NCBI GenBank assembly: GCA_964369175.1
Contig: CAYJEM010000035.1
Location: forward strand, 1 to 20,787
Reading direction: 5' to 3'
Length of the DNA stretch: 20,787 nt
Source: Tannockella sp964369175
GTDB lineage: Bacteria; Bacillota_I; Bacilli_A; Erysipelotrichales; Coprobacillaceae
Shown here: in pieces, positions 14,053-20,787 of the stretch
How the letters are laid out: every line of letters starts with the position of its first letter
Position numbering within the stretch: the stretch's first letter is position 1
Notes under the pieces: model-generated
What the model was told of the DNA's origin: nothing
The model's input: the letters and a program-made list of their open reading frames with translations, nothing else
Database searches by the model: none
Translations under genes and position numbers: made by a program

Positions 14053-14382
14053 ATGAAAAATATATTTAGTGTAACTATAGCGATTATATCACTGTTAGCG
14101 TTAAGTTTGTTTTCAATAACTCTGATTGATGTCCATTTTCAAATTCAATCAGCAAGAGAATTTCATAGTAATGTAGTAAATAAAATACAGTCATCTAACT
14201 TTAATCAAGAAGTTATTCAATCATGTATACTAGATGCAAATGAAAATGATTATATTTTACACATATCAGATACTACAATATACAAGGAGGCAAGAGATTT
14301 TTCAGTAATACTAGATTATTCTATTCATTTATTATTGTTTGAAGATGCTGTTAATAGTCGTATTGAAGGATATGCTAGATAA
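14053..14382 (+). CDS. TadE/DUF4320-like pseudopilin
   Basis: A 109-aa protein with one N-terminal helix (about 5-27), an amphipathic segment (IQSAREFHSNVVNKIQSS region) and a small domain ending RIEGYAR. The terminal (I)EGYAR with preceding hydrophobic strands is a recurring ending of TadE/DUF4320-like proteins in Gram-positive Tad loci. GGAGG lies just before the ATG, eight bases after the previous stop. It is the last gene of the Tad-like operon. No terminator follows; the carAB promoter starts eight bases after its stop. Confidence 0.65.
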   Translation: MKNIFSVTIAIISLLALSLFSITLIDVHFQIQSAREFHSNVVNKIQSSNFNQEVIQSCILDANENDYILHISDTTIYKEARDFSVILDYSIHLLLFEDAVNSRIEGYAR

Positions 14383-14389
14383 AAAAAGC

Positions 14390-14418
14390 TTGCAATTTCA
14401 TAATATGTGTTATATAAT
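14390..14418 (+). promoter_or_regulatory. Sigma-A-type promoter of carAB
   Basis: TTGCAA (14390-14395) is followed after 17 bp by TATAAT (14413-14418). Transcription would start near 14425, giving a leader of about 165 nt before carA. Confidence 0.75.
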
Positions 14419-14447
14419 TGAAAAAATTTATCAAAAAGGAGATTACC

Positions 14448-14594
14448 ATGAAAAAGACACTACAAGAAACCATGTTGAAATTACATAGTATTAGTCCGAT
14501 TCCTTTTTTCCTTTTTGTTTCTTTTTTAATTTTGTATATGACATATCACTTAGGTGGTGTGTCTTTTTTATTATCTAAAGGAGGAAAATTATGA
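14448..14594 (+). CDS. pyrL-like leader peptide of carAB
   Basis: A 48-codon frame, MKKTLQETMLKLHSISPIP..., preceded by AAAGGAGAT at good spacing and ending in an ATGA overlap with the carA start. Its middle is encoded by a pyrimidine tract (14501-14533, 25 T in 33 bases) that forces a Phe/Leu/Ser/Ile run, comparable in kind to the PFFFPL segment of the E. coli pyrBI leader peptide PyrL. The intrinsic terminator at 14540 lies inside the frame, so a ribosome close behind the polymerase would prevent hairpin formation. The likely role is regulatory: translation during UTP-dependent pausing lets polymerase read into carAB. It could alternatively be a small hydrophobic membrane protein. Confidence 0.68.
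   Translation: MKKTLQETMLKLHSISPIPFFLFVSFLILYMTYHLGGVSFLLSKGGKL
14540..14569 (+). terminator. Attenuator of carAB
   Basis: A 10-bp stem GACATATCAC (14540-14549) with GTGGTGTGTC (14554-14563, two G-T pairs), a TTAG loop and six T. It lies 21 bases before carA and inside the leader frame, downstream of the T-rich tract. It fits conditional termination; it would also limit read-through from the Tad-like operon. Confidence 0.75.
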
Positions 14595-15661
14595 AAGCAT
14601 ATTTAATATTAGAAGATGGAAGTGTATTCGAAGGAGTAAGTGAAGGTTCTACTAAAGAAGTAATCAGTGAGTTTGTATTTAATACATCTATGACAGGGTA
14701 TGTAGAAGTTCTAAGTGATCCCTCGTATACTGGACAATCTGTTATTATGACATATCCACTCATAGGAAATTATGGTGTTTGTATGGAAGATCAGGAATCT
14801 TTAAAACCACACGTAGAGGGATTTGTAATTCAGGAATTAGCACGACTAGGAAGTAATTTTCGAAAAAATATAGAACTACGTAATTACCTTATAGACAATG
14901 ATATTCCAGTGATTACAGGTGTAGATACTCGTCATATAACTCGAATTATTCGTAGTAAGGGATGTATGAATGGAATGATAACAACGATAAAATATGAAAA
15001 TATTGATGAAGTTGTAGAAAGAATTAAAGCTTATAAAGTAGTACAGCCTGTAGAAAAAGTAACTTGTAATAAAATTTATACAGTAGGTCTAGGAAAATAC
15101 CATGTTGGTTTGTTCGATTTTGGTGCTAAAAAGAATATTATTAAATCACTTGTTGATAAATCCTGCACAGTAACTGTTTTTCCGGCTAATACGACAGCAA
15201 ATCAGATTAAAGACTATAAACTTGATGGTATTTTGCTATCAAATGGACCTGGGGATCCAGAAGATTGTGTAGAAATCATAGAAGAATTAAAGAAAATTAT
15301 CACATTCAATATTCCAATATTTGGGATATGTTTGGGACATCAACTTATGGCATTGGCACATGGTTTTACATGTAAAAAGCTAGCATATGGACATCACGGT
15401 GCAAATCACCCAGTTCAAGATACAACATCAAAGCGCGTATATATCACTACACAAAACCACAACTATGTCATATGTGATGAAAGCATTGATTTAGAACAAG
15501 CAAAGCCATGGTTTATCAATGTTAACGATGGAACAATTGAAGGAATACAGTATATAAATAAAAATATTAAGACAGTACAATTTCATCCTGAAGCATGTGC
15601 AGGTCCGCAAGATACAGATGTACTGTTTGAACAATTTATAATGATGATGGAGGGAAAATAA
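14591..15661 (+). CDS. carA: Carbamoyl-phosphate synthase, small (glutaminase) subunit
   Basis: A 356-aa class I glutamine amidotransferase subunit that releases ammonia from glutamine and passes it to CarB for carbamoyl phosphate, the precursor of pyrimidines and arginine. The N-terminal CPSase small-chain domain spans ~1-150. The catalytic triad is C247 in GICLGHQ, with H332 and E334 in FHPEA. SNGPGDP (217-223) is the oxyanion-side loop. AAAGGAGG (14577-14584) precedes the ATG, which overlaps the leader-peptide stop. carB follows after one base. The pyrL-like leader suggests control by pyrimidine nucleotides rather than arginine. Confidence 0.97.
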   Translation: MKAYLILEDGSVFEGVSEGSTKEVISEFVFNTSMTGYVEVLSDPSYTGQSVIMTYPLIGNYGVCMEDQESLKPHVEGFVIQELARLGSNFRKNIELRNYLIDNDIPVITGVDTRHITRIIRSKGCMNGMITTIKYENIDEVVERIKAYKVVQPVEKVTCNKIYTVGLGKYHVGLFDFGAKKNIIKSLVDKSCTVTVFPANTTANQIKDYKLDGILLSNGPGDPEDCVEIIEELKKIITFNIPIFGICLGHQLMALAHGFTCKKLAYGHHGANHPVQDTTSKRVYITTQNHNYVICDESIDLEQAKPWFINVNDGTIEGIQYINKNIKTVQFHPEACAGPQDTDVLFEQFIMMMEGK

Positions 15662-15662
15662 T

Positions 15663-18600
15663 ATGCCAAAGAATAAAGAAATAAAGAAAGTATTAGTTAT
15701 TGGATCAGGACCAATCATTATTGGTCAAGCCGCTGAGTTTGATTATGCAGGAACACAGGCGTGTCGTGCATTGAAAGAAGAAGGCGTAGAAGTTGTATTA
15801 ATTAATTCTAATCCAGCCACTATAATGACAGATAAAGATATTGCAGACAAAGTGTATATTGAACCATTAACAGTAGAAGTTGTAAAAAAATTAATTATCG
15901 AAGAAAAACCAGATAGTGTTTTACCAACACTTGGTGGACAAAATGCATTAAACATTGCGATGGCACTTGCAGATGAAGGATTTCTAGAAAAAAATAATGT
16001 TACTACTATCGGAACAAAAACAGATACTATAAAAAAAGCAGAAGACCGCCAAGAGTTTAAATCATTGATGGAAGAAATAAATGAACCATGTGCACCTTCA
16101 AAAGTCGTGACAACTGTTGATCAAGCACTAAGCTTTGCAGCAAAAATTGGATACCCTGTAGTAGTTAGACCAGCCTATACATTAGGTGGTACTGGAGGAG
16201 GAATTGCCTACAATAAACATCAATTAGAAGAAATATGTGGAAATGGGATTCGTTTATCAAGAGTTAGTCAATGTTTAATTGAAAGATGTATTTCTGGATG
16301 GAAAGAAATCGAGTATGAAGTTATGCGTGATAGTGCTGGAAACTGTATTACTGTATGTAATATGGAAAACCTAGACCCAGTAGGAGTTCATACTGGTGAT
16401 AGTATTGTAGTTGCTCCAAGCCAGACTTTGTCCGATAAAGAATATCAAATGTTGCGTACATCAGCAATGCGTATTATATCTGCCCTAAATATTGAGGGTG
16501 GATGTAACGTCCAATATGCATTGCATCCTGAAAGTTTTGAGTACTGTGTCATTGAAGTTAACCCAAGGGTAAGTCGTTCATCGGCATTAGCTTCAAAAGC
16601 TACAGGGTATCCTATCGCAAAATTAGCTGCAAAAATTGCATTAGGATATACACTTGATGAAATAGTAAATGCAGTTACTAAAAAAACATATGCATCTTAT
16701 GAGCCTACGCTTGACTATGTCGTGTGCAAGATACCAAAATGGCCATTTGATAAATTTGTAGATGCATCTAGAGACTTGGGAACACAGATGAAGGCAACAG
16801 GTGAGGTAATGGCAATATGTAATAACTTCGAAGGAGCGCTAATGAAAGCTATTCGTAGTTTAGAACAAAACATCGATTCATTAGATATTGAAGAATTACA
16901 AAGTAAGGATCTTAATTACATCAAAAAACAACTTGAGATAGTAAATGATCAAAGAGTGTTTGTTGTTGCCCGTGCTGTTGAATTAGAAATGACGAATGAA
17001 GAAATAAATGAAATTACAAAAATTGATATTTGGTTCATTGATAAAATTAGACATATTGTCGAAGTAAAACAGAAATTACAACAAGTCTCAAAATTATCTG
17101 TCGATTTATTAAAAGAAGCAAAAAGAATACAAATACCAGATAGCGCAATTTCAAGATATACAAATATCGATTGCAAAGATATATACACGTTAAGAAAAGA
17201 AAATAATATCAAAGCAGTATATAAAATTGTCGATACATGTGCTGCTGAGTTTGATGCATCAACACCTTACTTTTATTCAATCCATGGAGGATATAATGAA
17301 GTTGAGACAACAAATAAGAAGAAAAAAATTATGGTTTTAGGTTCTGGACCAATCCGTATAGGACAAGGTATAGAGTTTGATTATTGTTCTGTTCATTGTG
17401 TATGGTCATTAAAACAAGCCGGATATGATACTATTATTGTAAACAATAATCCAGAAACAGTTAGTACTGATTTTGATATAGCAGATCGCTTATATTTCGA
17501 ACCACTTACACCTGAAGATGTTCAAAGTGTCGTTGACATCGAAAAACCAGATGGGGTAATTGTTCAATTTGGTGGGCAAACGGCAATTAAACTAACGGCT
17601 GCATTGATGGATATGAAAGTACCAATTCTTGGAACATCCCTTGATAGTATTGATATAGCTGAAGATCGTAAAAGATTTGATGAAATATTAGAAAAATGTG
17701 AAATTGCACGTCCAAAAGGAAAAACAATTCATACAGTACAGGAAGCAAAAGCTGTTGCAAATAACCTTGGTTATCCAGTATTAGTAAGACCGTCTTATGT
17801 ACTAGGTGGAGCAGGTATGGAAATTGCGATAGATGATAGTAGCTTAGAAAAGTATATGGATATAATTACAAGTACATATGATGATCGACCAATCCTAATA
17901 GATAAATATTTACAAGGAAAAGAAGTTGAGGTGGATGCAATTTGTGATGACTATGGGGTACTTATTCCAGGAATTATGGAACATATTGAACGTGCTGGAG
18001 TTCATTCTGGAGATAGTATTTCAGTATACCCACCACAAAAAATTAAGCAAGCAATTAAAGATAAAATATGTGATTATACAAATAGACTTGCTAGAGCCTT
18101 GAAAATAAAAGGTCTTATAAACATCCAATTTATTGTTTATGAAGATGAAGTATATGTTATTGAAGTAAATCCTCGTTCAAGTAGAACAATACCTTATATA
18201 TCAAAGGTGACAGATGTAAAAATTGTAGATGTTGCAACTCAAGTAATTATGGGGAAAAGCATTAAAGAACAAGGATTAGAGTATGGAATCATTCCAGAAA
18301 AAGAGACAGTTGCAGTTAAGATGCCAGTATTCTCATTTGAAAAAATAAAAGGAGCAGAGATTAGCTTAGGTCCTGAAATGAAGTCTACTGGAGAAGTGTT
18401 AGGAGTTTCTAAAAACTATGATGAAGCAATTTATAAAGCATTTCTAGGAGCTGGGATGCAATTACCTAAAAATAAAAATATTATTTGTACAATTAAAGAT
18501 AGTGCAAAAGAAGAGTTTTTAGATATAGCTAGAGCATATAAAGAATTTGGATATACCATTCATGCAACAGAAAATACTTATAATTATTTACAACTTCATG

Positions 18601-18860
18601 GAGTTGATTGTATTAAAACAAATCGTATTCATGAAAAAGAAAATACAATTATTGATTTAATGGAAACAGAAACAGTTGACTTAATAATTAATATCCCAAC
18701 AAGAAAAACCGATGTTAGCGATGGTTTTGTAATTCGTCGATTTGCAGTAGAAGCAGGTATTCCAATTTTCACGTCATTAGATACAGCTAGTGCACTTATT
18801 ACGAGTCTACAAAAGAATCATACAGGAGTTTCTACACTTGTTGATATTACAAAAATTTAA
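15663..18860 (+). CDS. carB: Carbamoyl-phosphate synthase, large subunit
   Basis: A 1065-aa enzyme that makes carbamoyl phosphate from bicarbonate, two ATP and the ammonia tunnelled from CarA. Two homologous ATP-grasp halves are visible: the carboxyphosphate half from GSGPIIIGQAAEFDYAG (about 14-30), and the carbamate-kinase half from GSGPIRIGQGIEFDYCS (about 560-576). They are separated by an oligomerisation region (~400-550). Residues ~936-1065 form the MGS-like allosteric domain, where UMP or ornithine binds in E. coli. The length is close to the usual 1058-1075. No terminator is evident after the stop, so read-through into the flavodiiron gene is possible. Confidence 0.97.
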   Translation: MPKNKEIKKVLVIGSGPIIIGQAAEFDYAGTQACRALKEEGVEVVLINSNPATIMTDKDIADKVYIEPLTVEVVKKLIIEEKPDSVLPTLGGQNALNIAMALADEGFLEKNNVTTIGTKTDTIKKAEDRQEFKSLMEEINEPCAPSKVVTTVDQALSFAAKIGYPVVVRPAYTLGGTGGGIAYNKHQLEEICGNGIRLSRVSQCLIERCISGWKEIEYEVMRDSAGNCITVCNMENLDPVGVHTGDSIVVAPSQTLSDKEYQMLRTSAMRIISALNIEGGCNVQYALHPESFEYCVIEVNPRVSRSSALASKATGYPIAKLAAKIALGYTLDEIVNAVTKKTYASYEPTLDYVVCKIPKWPFDKFVDASRDLGTQMKATGEVMAICNNFEGALMKAIRSLEQNIDSLDIEELQSKDLNYIKKQLEIVNDQRVFVVARAVELEMTNEEINEITKIDIWFIDKIRHIVEVKQKLQQVSKLSVDLLKEAKRIQIPDSAISRYTNIDCKDIYTLRKENNIKAVYKIVDTCAAEFDASTPYFYSIHGGYNEVETTNKKKKIMVLGSGPIRIGQGIEFDYCSVHCVWSLKQAGYDTIIVNNNPETVSTDFDIADRLYFEPLTPEDVQSVVDIEKPDGVIVQFGGQTAIKLTAALMDMKVPILGTSLDSIDIAEDRKRFDEILEKCEIARPKGKTIHTVQEAKAVANNLGYPVLVRPSYVLGGAGMEIAIDDSSLEKYMDIITSTYDDRPILIDKYLQGKEVEVDAICDDYGVLIPGIMEHIERAGVHSGDSISVYPPQKIKQAIKDKICDYTNRLARALKIKGLINIQFIVYEDEVYVIEVNPRSSRTIPYISKVTDVKIVDVATQVIMGKSIKEQGLEYGIIPEKETVAVKMPVFSFEKIKGAEISLGPEMKSTGEVLGVSKNYDEAIYKAFLGAGMQLPKNKNIICTIKDSAKEEFLDIARAYKEFGYTIHATENTYNYLQLHGVDCIKTNRIHEKENTIIDLMETETVDLIINIPTRKTDVSDGFVIRRFAVEAGIPIFTSLDTASALITSLQKNHTGVSTLVDITKI

Positions 18861-18947
18861 TTAATAATATATCTATAAAGTTACAAGTCTAATCAATAAA
18901 CAAGATGTCAATAATGTGTTAAAATAGGTTCGATGGAGGACTAAATA

Positions 18948-20147
18948 ATGCAAAATGTAAGAAAAATAACAGATAAAATATACTATATAGGAGCTGATGA
19001 TCGTAAAACGACATTATTTGAAAATTTATTCCCAATACCAAATGGGGTATCATACAATGCATACTTTATAGATGATAAAAAGATAGCAATTATGGATACA
19101 GTAGATTTTATGGTTTCTCGCCAGTATTTAGATAATATTGAGTATTTATTAAAAGGGAGACAACCAGATTATTTAATTGTATCTCACTTAGAACCAGATC
19201 ATAGTGCATGTATCGAATTGTTAATTGAAAAATATCCAAGTATTACAATAGTAGCTTCGAAAAAAGCAGTAATGATGATGCCACATTTTATTAAAAAAAG
19301 TCAAGAAATAAACTACTTGATTGTACCAAGTGAAGACAATCTTGAACTAGGACAACATACATTACAATTTATGGCAGCGCCGATGGTACACTGGCCAGAA
19401 GTAATTATGAGTTATGAAACGACAACAAAAACATTGTTTAGTGCTGATGCATTTGGAACGTTTGGAGCACTAAATGGGAATATGTATAGTGATGATATAT
19501 GTTTTGATAAAGAGTGTATTAGTGATGCTAGAAAATATTACACTAACATTGTTGGGAAATTTGGTGTTCAAGTACAGAATGTATTGAAAAAAGCAAGTCA
19601 GTTTGATATTCACACAATTGCTCCGTTGCATGGACCTTTATGGCAAAAAGAAATACCATATATTTTAGATAAGTATGATACTTGGAGTAAATATTTACCC
19701 GAGGATAATGATGTTTGTATAATCTATGGATCAATTTATGGTTCCACACAAGAAGTTGTTGATATTTTAGTAAACAAACTAGGAGAGCAAGGAACAAAAA
19801 ATATACATGTATATGATGTATCAACTACTGATGTATCATTGTTAGTAGCCGAAATGTTCCGTTGTAAAACAATAGTTTTAGCTGCACCGACATATAATAT
19901 GGGACTATTTCCAAAAATGGAAGATTTGTTACATGACGTTCAACATTTACAATTACAAAATAGAACAATTGGTATTATTGAAAACGGTAGTTGGGCACCA
20001 GTTGCTGGAAAAATAATGAATGAAATGGTCGGTAAAATGAAAAACATGTCAATCTTAGACACGTCTATAACAATTACAACACACATTAAAGAAGAACAAG
20101 TTGATCAACTTAATCAATTTGTTCAGGAAATAATTCAATCATTATAA
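18948..20147 (+). CDS. Flavodiiron protein (FprA/ROO family)
   Basis: A 399-aa cytoplasmic oxygen or NO reductase that protects anaerobes by reducing O2 to water and/or NO to N2O. The N-terminal beta-lactamase-like domain carries the diiron ligands H80-x-E82-x-D84 with H85 in SHLEPDH, H148 in MVHWPE, D167 in SADAFG and H228 in LHGPLW. The C-terminal flavodoxin domain (from ~254) has the FMN phosphate loop SIYGST (262-267). There is no rubredoxin or flavin-reductase extension, so an external redox partner is needed. GGAGG precedes the ATG by eight bases, and TAAAAT (18920-18925) may be the -10, with no clear -35. Which gas it prefers cannot be told from sequence. Confidence 0.94.
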   Translation: MQNVRKITDKIYYIGADDRKTTLFENLFPIPNGVSYNAYFIDDKKIAIMDTVDFMVSRQYLDNIEYLLKGRQPDYLIVSHLEPDHSACIELLIEKYPSITIVASKKAVMMMPHFIKKSQEINYLIVPSEDNLELGQHTLQFMAAPMVHWPEVIMSYETTTKTLFSADAFGTFGALNGNMYSDDICFDKECISDARKYYTNIVGKFGVQVQNVLKKASQFDIHTIAPLHGPLWQKEIPYILDKYDTWSKYLPEDNDVCIIYGSIYGSTQEVVDILVNKLGEQGTKNIHVYDVSTTDVSLLVAEMFRCKTIVLAAPTYNMGLFPKMEDLLHDVQHLQLQNRTIGIIENGSWAPVAGKIMNEMVGKMKNMSILDTSITITTHIKEEQVDQLNQFVQEIIQSL

Positions 20148-20150
20148 GCA

Positions 20151-20196
20151 AAAAAGCTATCCAATAAAGTGATTTCACTTCATTGGGTAGCTTTTT
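20151..20196. terminator. Bidirectional terminator between the flavodiiron gene and queT
   Basis: A 15-bp stem (20151-20165 with 20182-20196, one G-T pair) is continued by an inner AAGTG/CACTT stem. It has A and T runs on either side, so it can terminate both convergent genes, and it overlaps the queT stop codon. Confidence 0.88.
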
Positions 20197-20674
20197 ATAT
20201 TGTTAAGATTTTTTCTACGGACTTATTTTTTTCAATCATTTGGAAAATGACTGCACCGATAATAAGAACTAGTAGTTCACCAGCAAAAACTTGACCAATT
20301 GTAAGTAATAGCGGTAATTGGAAAGCAAAGTATAGCTCTACACCAATAATAACACCAGTAATAATACCACCAGCCAGGGCTGCAAAGTAGCGATTTTTAA
20401 TCAAATACATTGCGATACATACAACTAGGGTACTAATTGTTCCAAATGTCATATCCATGATACCAAGCGGTGAAGGAATATTGGCAAGGAAACATCCAAT
20501 AACAAGACCTGGAATATATTTTTTATTATAGAACGCTAAAAATACCATGATTTCAGATAGTCTTGCTTGAACACCTAAGTATGAAATGGGAGATAACACT
20601 AGTGTAAATGCAGTGTATACCCCAGCAATCATTGCATTGATTGCAATAAGCTTAATTGATATACCTTTATTCAT
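20195..20674 (-). CDS. queT: QueT-family queuosine-precursor transporter (ECF S component)
   Basis: A 159-aa membrane protein with about five to six helices. The family signature is clear: QARLSEIMVFLAFYNKKYIPGLVIGCFLANI (QARLSE, then GLxxGCxxAN in order) and SPLGIMDMTFGTISTL (SPxGxxDxxFGTxxTL). QueT (COG4708) proteins are predicted substrate-binding components of energy-coupling-factor transporters for queuine or preQ1. The shared EcfA/EcfA'/EcfT module is not in the window. AAAGGA lies eight bases before the ATG but inside a hairpin (see the leader features). It is the only minus-strand gene and converges on the flavodiiron gene. Confidence 0.88.
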   Translation of the reverse strand: MNKGISIKLIAINAMIAGVYTAFTLVLSPISYLGVQARLSEIMVFLAFYNKKYIPGLVIGCFLANIPSPLGIMDMTFGTISTLVVCIAMYLIKNRYFAALAGGIITGVIIGVELYFAFQLPLLLTIGQVFAGELLVLIIGAVIFQMIEKNKSVEKILTI

Positions 20675-20705
20675 TATGATAATCCTTTCTAAAGATTATT
20701 TTCAC
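20667..20705 (-). CDS. Candidate 12-aa leader ORF overlapping the queT start
   Basis: A GTG-initiated frame of 12 codons (MKIIFRKDYHNE if GTG gives Met) is preceded by GAGGTGA (20719-20713), a near-perfect anti-16S match, with a 7-base spacing. It runs through the hairpin that hides the queT ribosome binding site and stops five bases past the queT ATG, in another frame. Its ribosome binding site is stronger than that of queT. The layout suggests translational coupling; there is no proof of expression. Confidence 0.4.
   Translation of the reverse strand: MKIIFRKDYHNE
20679..20699 (-). promoter_or_regulatory. Hairpin sequestering the queT ribosome binding site
   Basis: On the minus strand, ATAATCTTT (20699-20691) pairs with AAGGATTAT (20687-20679, one G-U), giving a 9-bp stem with a 3-nt loop. 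The AAAGGA of queT lies in the right arm. A second weak stem TTTTCA/TGAAAA (20727-20722 with 20704-20699) lies just upstream and covers the GTG of the leader ORF. Confidence 0.5.
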
Positions 20706-20734
20706 TTGTATGTCACCTCATTGAAAACGTAAAT

Positions 20735-20743
20735 ATTATAACA
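20735..20743 (-). promoter_or_regulatory. Extended -10 promoter of queT
   Basis: TGtTATAAT read on the minus strand, about 60 bases before the queT ATG. The -35 position falls in the preceding terminator and is poor. Confidence 0.5.
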
Positions 20744-20776
20744 AAAAAAAAATAAAAAGCAAACATTAGTTTGCTT
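20743..20776 (-). terminator. Minus-strand terminator of a gene beyond the right edge
   Basis: AAGCAAAC/GTTTGCTT (20757-20764 with 20769-20776) form an 8-bp stem with a 4-nt loop, followed on the minus strand by a long T run (20756-20743). It implies a minus-strand gene ending just outside the window. Confidence 0.8.
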
Positions 20777-20787
20777 AAAATGTTACG

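Noticed and set aside
7490..14382. Com-type competence pseudopilus or type IVa pilus
   Set aside because: No ComGC-like prepilins with a GFTLIE cleavage site are present. The ATPase and single-pass TadE-like proteins fit the Tad family better.
14425..14590. PyrR-dependent attenuation of carAB
   Set aside because: The leader contains AGTCC but not the following GAGAGGY part of the PyrR binding loop, and no antiterminator/anti-antiterminator pair is apparent. The leader ORF with T-rich tract fits better.
18861..18947. Terminator between carB and the flavodiiron gene
   Set aside because: Only imperfect AT pairings are found, with no stable stem followed by a T run.
20675..20734. preQ1 riboswitch upstream of queT
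   Set aside because: Neither the class I core (hairpin plus A-rich tail with CUA) nor the class II (COG4708) pattern can be aligned to the short leader. Only a ribosome-binding-site hairpin is supported.
1..20787. CRISPR array, insertion sequence, prophage genes or attachment sites
   Set aside because: No regularly spaced repeats, transposase or integrase frames, terminal inverted repeats, or phage genes are seen, and coding is continuous with housekeeping genes on both sides of the Tad-like locus.

Overview
The window reads as chromosomal DNA from a low-GC, monoderm fermentative Firmicute. AT-rich codon use, strong AGGAGG/GAGGTGA ribosome binding sites, AdhE, a flavodiiron protein, an ECF-type QueT and DUF5011/Ig-like surface proteins suggest an anaerobic gut lineage of the Erysipelotrichia/Coprobacillaceae type. 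That placement is inference; no rRNA or other decisive marker is present. TGA is used only as stop. Every gene is on the + strand except queT at the right end. No stretch over 300 bases lacks a gene; the longest gaps (399-680 and 1041-1272) hold a terminator and repeats, and a candidate small RNA.

Layout. 1-442: the 3' end of adhE and its terminator. 681-1040: dgkA. 1041-1213: a likely small-RNA gene with C-rich loops and a strong terminator. 1273-3211: ispF-gltX. 3272-5056: a secreted Ig-like protein, a rhomboid protease and a YaiI/DUF188 protein in one tight operon. 5107-6216: a Cof-type HAD phosphatase coupled to a 59-aa DUF4250 protein. 6229-7489: threonine ammonia-lyase with an ACT domain.

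7490-14382 is the accessory centrepiece, a compact Tad (Flp)-like pilus or secretion locus of ten tightly packed genes. It has a CpaF/TadA ATPase, one polypeptide that appears to join TadB-like and TadC-like platform halves, TadE/DUF4320-like single-pass proteins, three tiny hydrophobic proteins that all carry IEEYG at residues 5-9, and several Ig-like exported proteins including a 628-aa multidomain candidate adhesin. The three tiny proteins are too short for routine gene calling. They look like Flp pilins that start at or near the mature N-terminus, and no prepilin peptidase gene is in the window.

14390-18860 is carAB. Between a near-consensus promoter and carA lies a 48-codon leader ORF containing a T-rich tract followed at once by an intrinsic terminator hairpin, and the ORF ends in an ATGA overlap with carA. 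This is the architecture of UTP-sensitive pyrBI/pyrL attenuation in enteric bacteria, not the PyrR type usual in Firmicutes. 18948-20147 is a flavodiiron protein, separated by a bidirectional terminator from the convergent queT gene. queT has a short structured leader with its own 12-codon ORF and a hairpin hiding the queT ribosome binding site.

The most novel candidates are the leaderless IEEYG micro-pilins in a condensed Tad locus, the pyrL-like carAB attenuator, the C-rich small RNA at 1091-1213, and the coupled leader ORF of queT.
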